Both the position numbers and the translations under genes were made by a program. This document shows positions 63,101 to 64,000 of a stretch of 64,000 bases of DNA, one piece after another; positions within the stretch are counted from its first letter, which is position 1; every line of letters starts with the position of its first letter. The DNA lies in contig NC_085876.1 of assembly GCF_034702125.1 (NCBI RefSeq), positions 17,688,014-17,752,013 of the forward strand, given 5' to 3'. The DNA comes from Engraulis encrasicolus. Its lineage: Eukaryota > Chordata > Actinopteri > Clupeiformes > Engraulidae. A model generated the notes under the pieces. That model had not been told where the DNA came from, searched no databases, and worked only from the letters and a program-made list of their open reading frames with translations.

Positions 63101-64000
63101 GTGCATCTCTAATACCAACATTGCCAATCTGCAGTAAATGTGCTGTACCTGTAGTGTGTGAGGGTTGATGCCCATAGAGGAGGGGATATGGCATGACGTT
63201 GACATGAGCGCTTGATGGCCCAGGATGTCGCTGTCGATCATCTGCTGCTGCTCCATGGCAGGGGAGCTCATGAAGTCATCGTCCTCCAGAGCGCCAGCGG
63301 GCTCCTGGGTGATGTCGGCCATGTCACTGTCCATCTCCGACACGTGACCCAAAGGCTCAGGGACGCTCTGGAAAACAGAGGAAAATTCTCATTCAGATAA
63401 TTGGTAGTAATTGGTAGTCATTTTCATCTCTTGCAGTCTTTTTATTTTCATTTTAAAAGAAAATAAAAAGTGAGTCCATGGAAAATACCGTTGACCCACT
63501 GATTCACTTGTTTAGACCTAGAAATCTCAGGCAACGTAAGGTTTACACTTCGAATTGCACACTACACATTACACCCTTTGCTGGTACTTTTATCCAAAGT
63601 GATTTATAGTTATTTAGGTACAGGGTATTGGTTACAGTCCCTTTTGAGTCCACCTACGACTCCCTAAGCTGTGTGCCAATATCTAAAAATGATAAATGTG
63701 AGCATGAGCCATCCCATGGCGGAATTTATTAAGCGCAACCACAGCACAGCGCAACAGTTTACCGGTAGCCATGGTAATTATTTATATGCTGCTGGACATG
63801 CCAGGCCCTGCTTGTGCAGCTAAAAAAAAGGCTTATGTGAAAAATAAAATGTAAAAAATTCAGTGCTATGCGTATCAGGCACGCGAACGTTGTATCAAGA
63901 TTACCGGTTAACCATCAGTTAATGAGGCTCAGTAGCCGGTTAAGATTTTTTTTTTTACATTTTCGCCATCCCTACCCCCTACCTGAGCCTGTTGCCCGGC
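45504..64000 (-). CDS. nup98: Nuclear pore protein Nup98-Nup96, Nup96 part (5' exons beyond window)
   Basis: NUP98 encodes a precursor that cleaves itself into Nup98 and Nup96; Nup96 is a scaffold of the Y-shaped Nup107-160 complex and binds Sec13. Fourteen exons read downward: 64000-63983 (cut by the edge), 63367-63149, 58121-58022, 56795-56360, 55239-55019, 54230-53946, 53515-53358, 52861-52721, 51396-51254, 50799-50578, 50179-49938, 49572-49418, 46828-46717, 45703-45504; sum 2652 nt, 883 residues plus TAG. Landmarks are MDSDMADITQEP near residues 17-28, FHGRSFRVGWGPGWKL about 205-225, DLDWQR-type blocks, AELDWQRCVAVHLWYMLPPT, QWIHEAKAVRA, YTEVTSLCSRIELLQC and the C-terminal LAPHIGRLPMPEDYALEELR. 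All align with human Nup96 in order. The Phe-Ser autocleavage site and the FG-repeat Nup98 half lie to the right of the window. The 56360-56795 exon is GC-rich with a Pro/Ala/Gly linker unlike its neighbours. Confidence 0.95.
45914..45986. repeat. (TA)n microsatellite
   Basis: About 36 TA units in the last nup98 intron. Confidence 0.96.
46309..46338 (-). ncRNA. Degenerate hammerhead-like motif
   Basis: On the minus strand CTGAGGA, a GGCC.../GGCT stem and then GCAAC in place of GAAAC. Probably a decayed copy of the same repeat end. Confidence 0.25.
47141..48761. mobile_element. 1.6-kb DNA transposon-like element with internal direct repeats
   Basis: Starts TAGCCTAG and ends CTAGGCTA. GGTGATCAG is perfectly duplicated at 47132-47140 and 48762-48770 (9 bp, or 8 bp if one G belongs to the element). 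Inside, a block of about 210 bases starting AGCCGTCGTAGCAGTGAATT occurs at 47348 and again at 47797, and a block of about 115 bases around GCTCCCAAATGTCTCG occurs near 47590 and 48220. No transposase frame. In the nup98 intron between 49418 and 46828. Confidence 0.82.
52928..53090. mobile_element. SINE-like repeat (type 4), partial
   Basis: TTACA repeats, AAGCGACTTACAGTTATTA and GCAATGTGGGGTTAGGTGCC as in 13974-14205, but the tRNA-like end is lost. Confidence 0.7.
54944..55010. repeat. AAT/AAC simple repeat
   Basis: Mixed ATA and ACA trinucleotides immediately next to the nup98 donor at 55018. Confidence 0.85.
55335..55495 (+). mobile_element. tRNA-like SINE (type 2)
   Basis: GGGGGGCGCTGTGGCGCAGC start, CT-rich body, AATAATAAAGG tail and poly-A; the same family as 5731-5862, though the box B region is altered. 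Confidence 0.7.
56968..57192. repeat. Dispersed repeat with CCTCCGCCAAGGAGG ends
   Basis: ACCTCCGCCAAGGAGGTTAT at the left and CTTGGCGGAGG near the right form inverted ends about 200 bases apart. No coding sequence. Between nup98 exons at 58022 and 56795. Confidence 0.65.
57776..57895 (+). repeat. Dispersed-repeat tail (CAAGT)n plus TTTTTATTGTCAATTTC
   Basis: Four CAAGT pentamers followed by a conserved-looking block ending in AGACATAGACATAGAC. Next to a probable hAT end (CAGGGACTCTCAATC near 57611 and GGTTGGGAACCCCTG near 57764-57778). Confidence 0.5.
60066..60117. repeat. (GA)n microsatellite
   Basis: GA run preceded by GGGA-rich purine sequence from about 60026; an all-purine strand of some 90 bases. 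Confidence 0.95.
60150..60183. repeat. (CA)n microsatellite
   Basis: About 17 CA units, 30 bases after the GA run. Confidence 0.95.
60481..60597 (+). mobile_element. tRNA-derived SINE (type 1) inserted in the nup98 intron repeat complex
   Basis: CAGGCCCTGCCATGGCCAAC start, box B GGGTTTGATTCCC, CT-rich body. It lacks the A-rich tail and runs into the CCTCCAAGTAATGCAC block of the surrounding repeat. Confidence 0.75.
62294..63111. mobile_element. hAT-type element, TAGAGATGCACCGGATCC termini
   Basis: Starts TAGAGATGCACCGGATCC and ends GGATCCTGTGCATCTCTA. ATACCAAC is perfectly duplicated at 62286-62293 and 63112-63119. Subterminal GGATCC/CCGGAT motifs cluster at both ends, and 62310-62380 and 63020-63095 are inner direct repeats. 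No transposase frame. The right end is 37 bases from the nup98 donor at 63148. Confidence 0.88.

Overview
This window looks like nuclear DNA from a teleost fish. It is spliced, intron-rich and AT-leaning. It is dense in long CA, TA and GA microsatellites, tRNA-derived SINEs and small hAT-type elements with 8-bp target duplications, and every recognisable gene is a vertebrate orthologue. The species cannot be named from the sequence alone. No prokaryotic, viral or CRISPR-like system was seen.

Layout from left to right: (1) 1617-3867, minus strand: the 5' end of a small gene with a signal peptide followed by a MUC1-like SEA domain; it runs off the left edge. (2) 3.9-10.9 kb: a gene-free stretch of SINEs, hAT MITEs, CA repeats and a 47-base G run. 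(3) 10938-15985, plus: polr3gl (RNA polymerase III subunit RPC7-like), complete, 220 codons plus stop. (4) 18281-36042, plus: msto1 (Misato), complete, 14 coding exons, 586 residues. Its introns hold several nested transposons, including a 3.86-kb hAT-like element. (5) 37912-41180, minus: ntaq1/wdyhv1 (N-terminal glutamine amidohydrolase), complete, 203 residues, tail-to-tail with msto1. (6) 42117-42457, plus: znf706, complete, 76 residues, head-to-head with ntaq1. (7) 45504-64000, minus: the 3' part of nup98, covering most of the Nup96 half (883 residues in 14 exons, last one at the stop); the upstream exons lie beyond the right edge. One large intron holds a roughly 3.8-kb complex of repeated modules.

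Exon boundaries were read by hand from AG/GT signals and checked by reading frame. The coding sums are 663 nt (polr3gl), 1761 nt (msto1), 612 nt (ntaq1), 231 nt (znf706) and 2652 nt (nup98 fragment), all multiples of three. The genes are not an operon and do not obviously work together: they are housekeeping functions in Pol III transcription, mitochondrial morphology, N-degron processing, a small zinc-finger protein and a nuclear pore scaffold.

The points most worth following up are: scattered hammerhead-ribozyme-like cores, some in palindromic pairs; a duplicated 3' splice site in front of the last msto1 exon; a hAT-like element that split a SINE and has subterminal GACTTG repeats in the same orientation at both ends; and the repeated-module complex in the nup98 intron.
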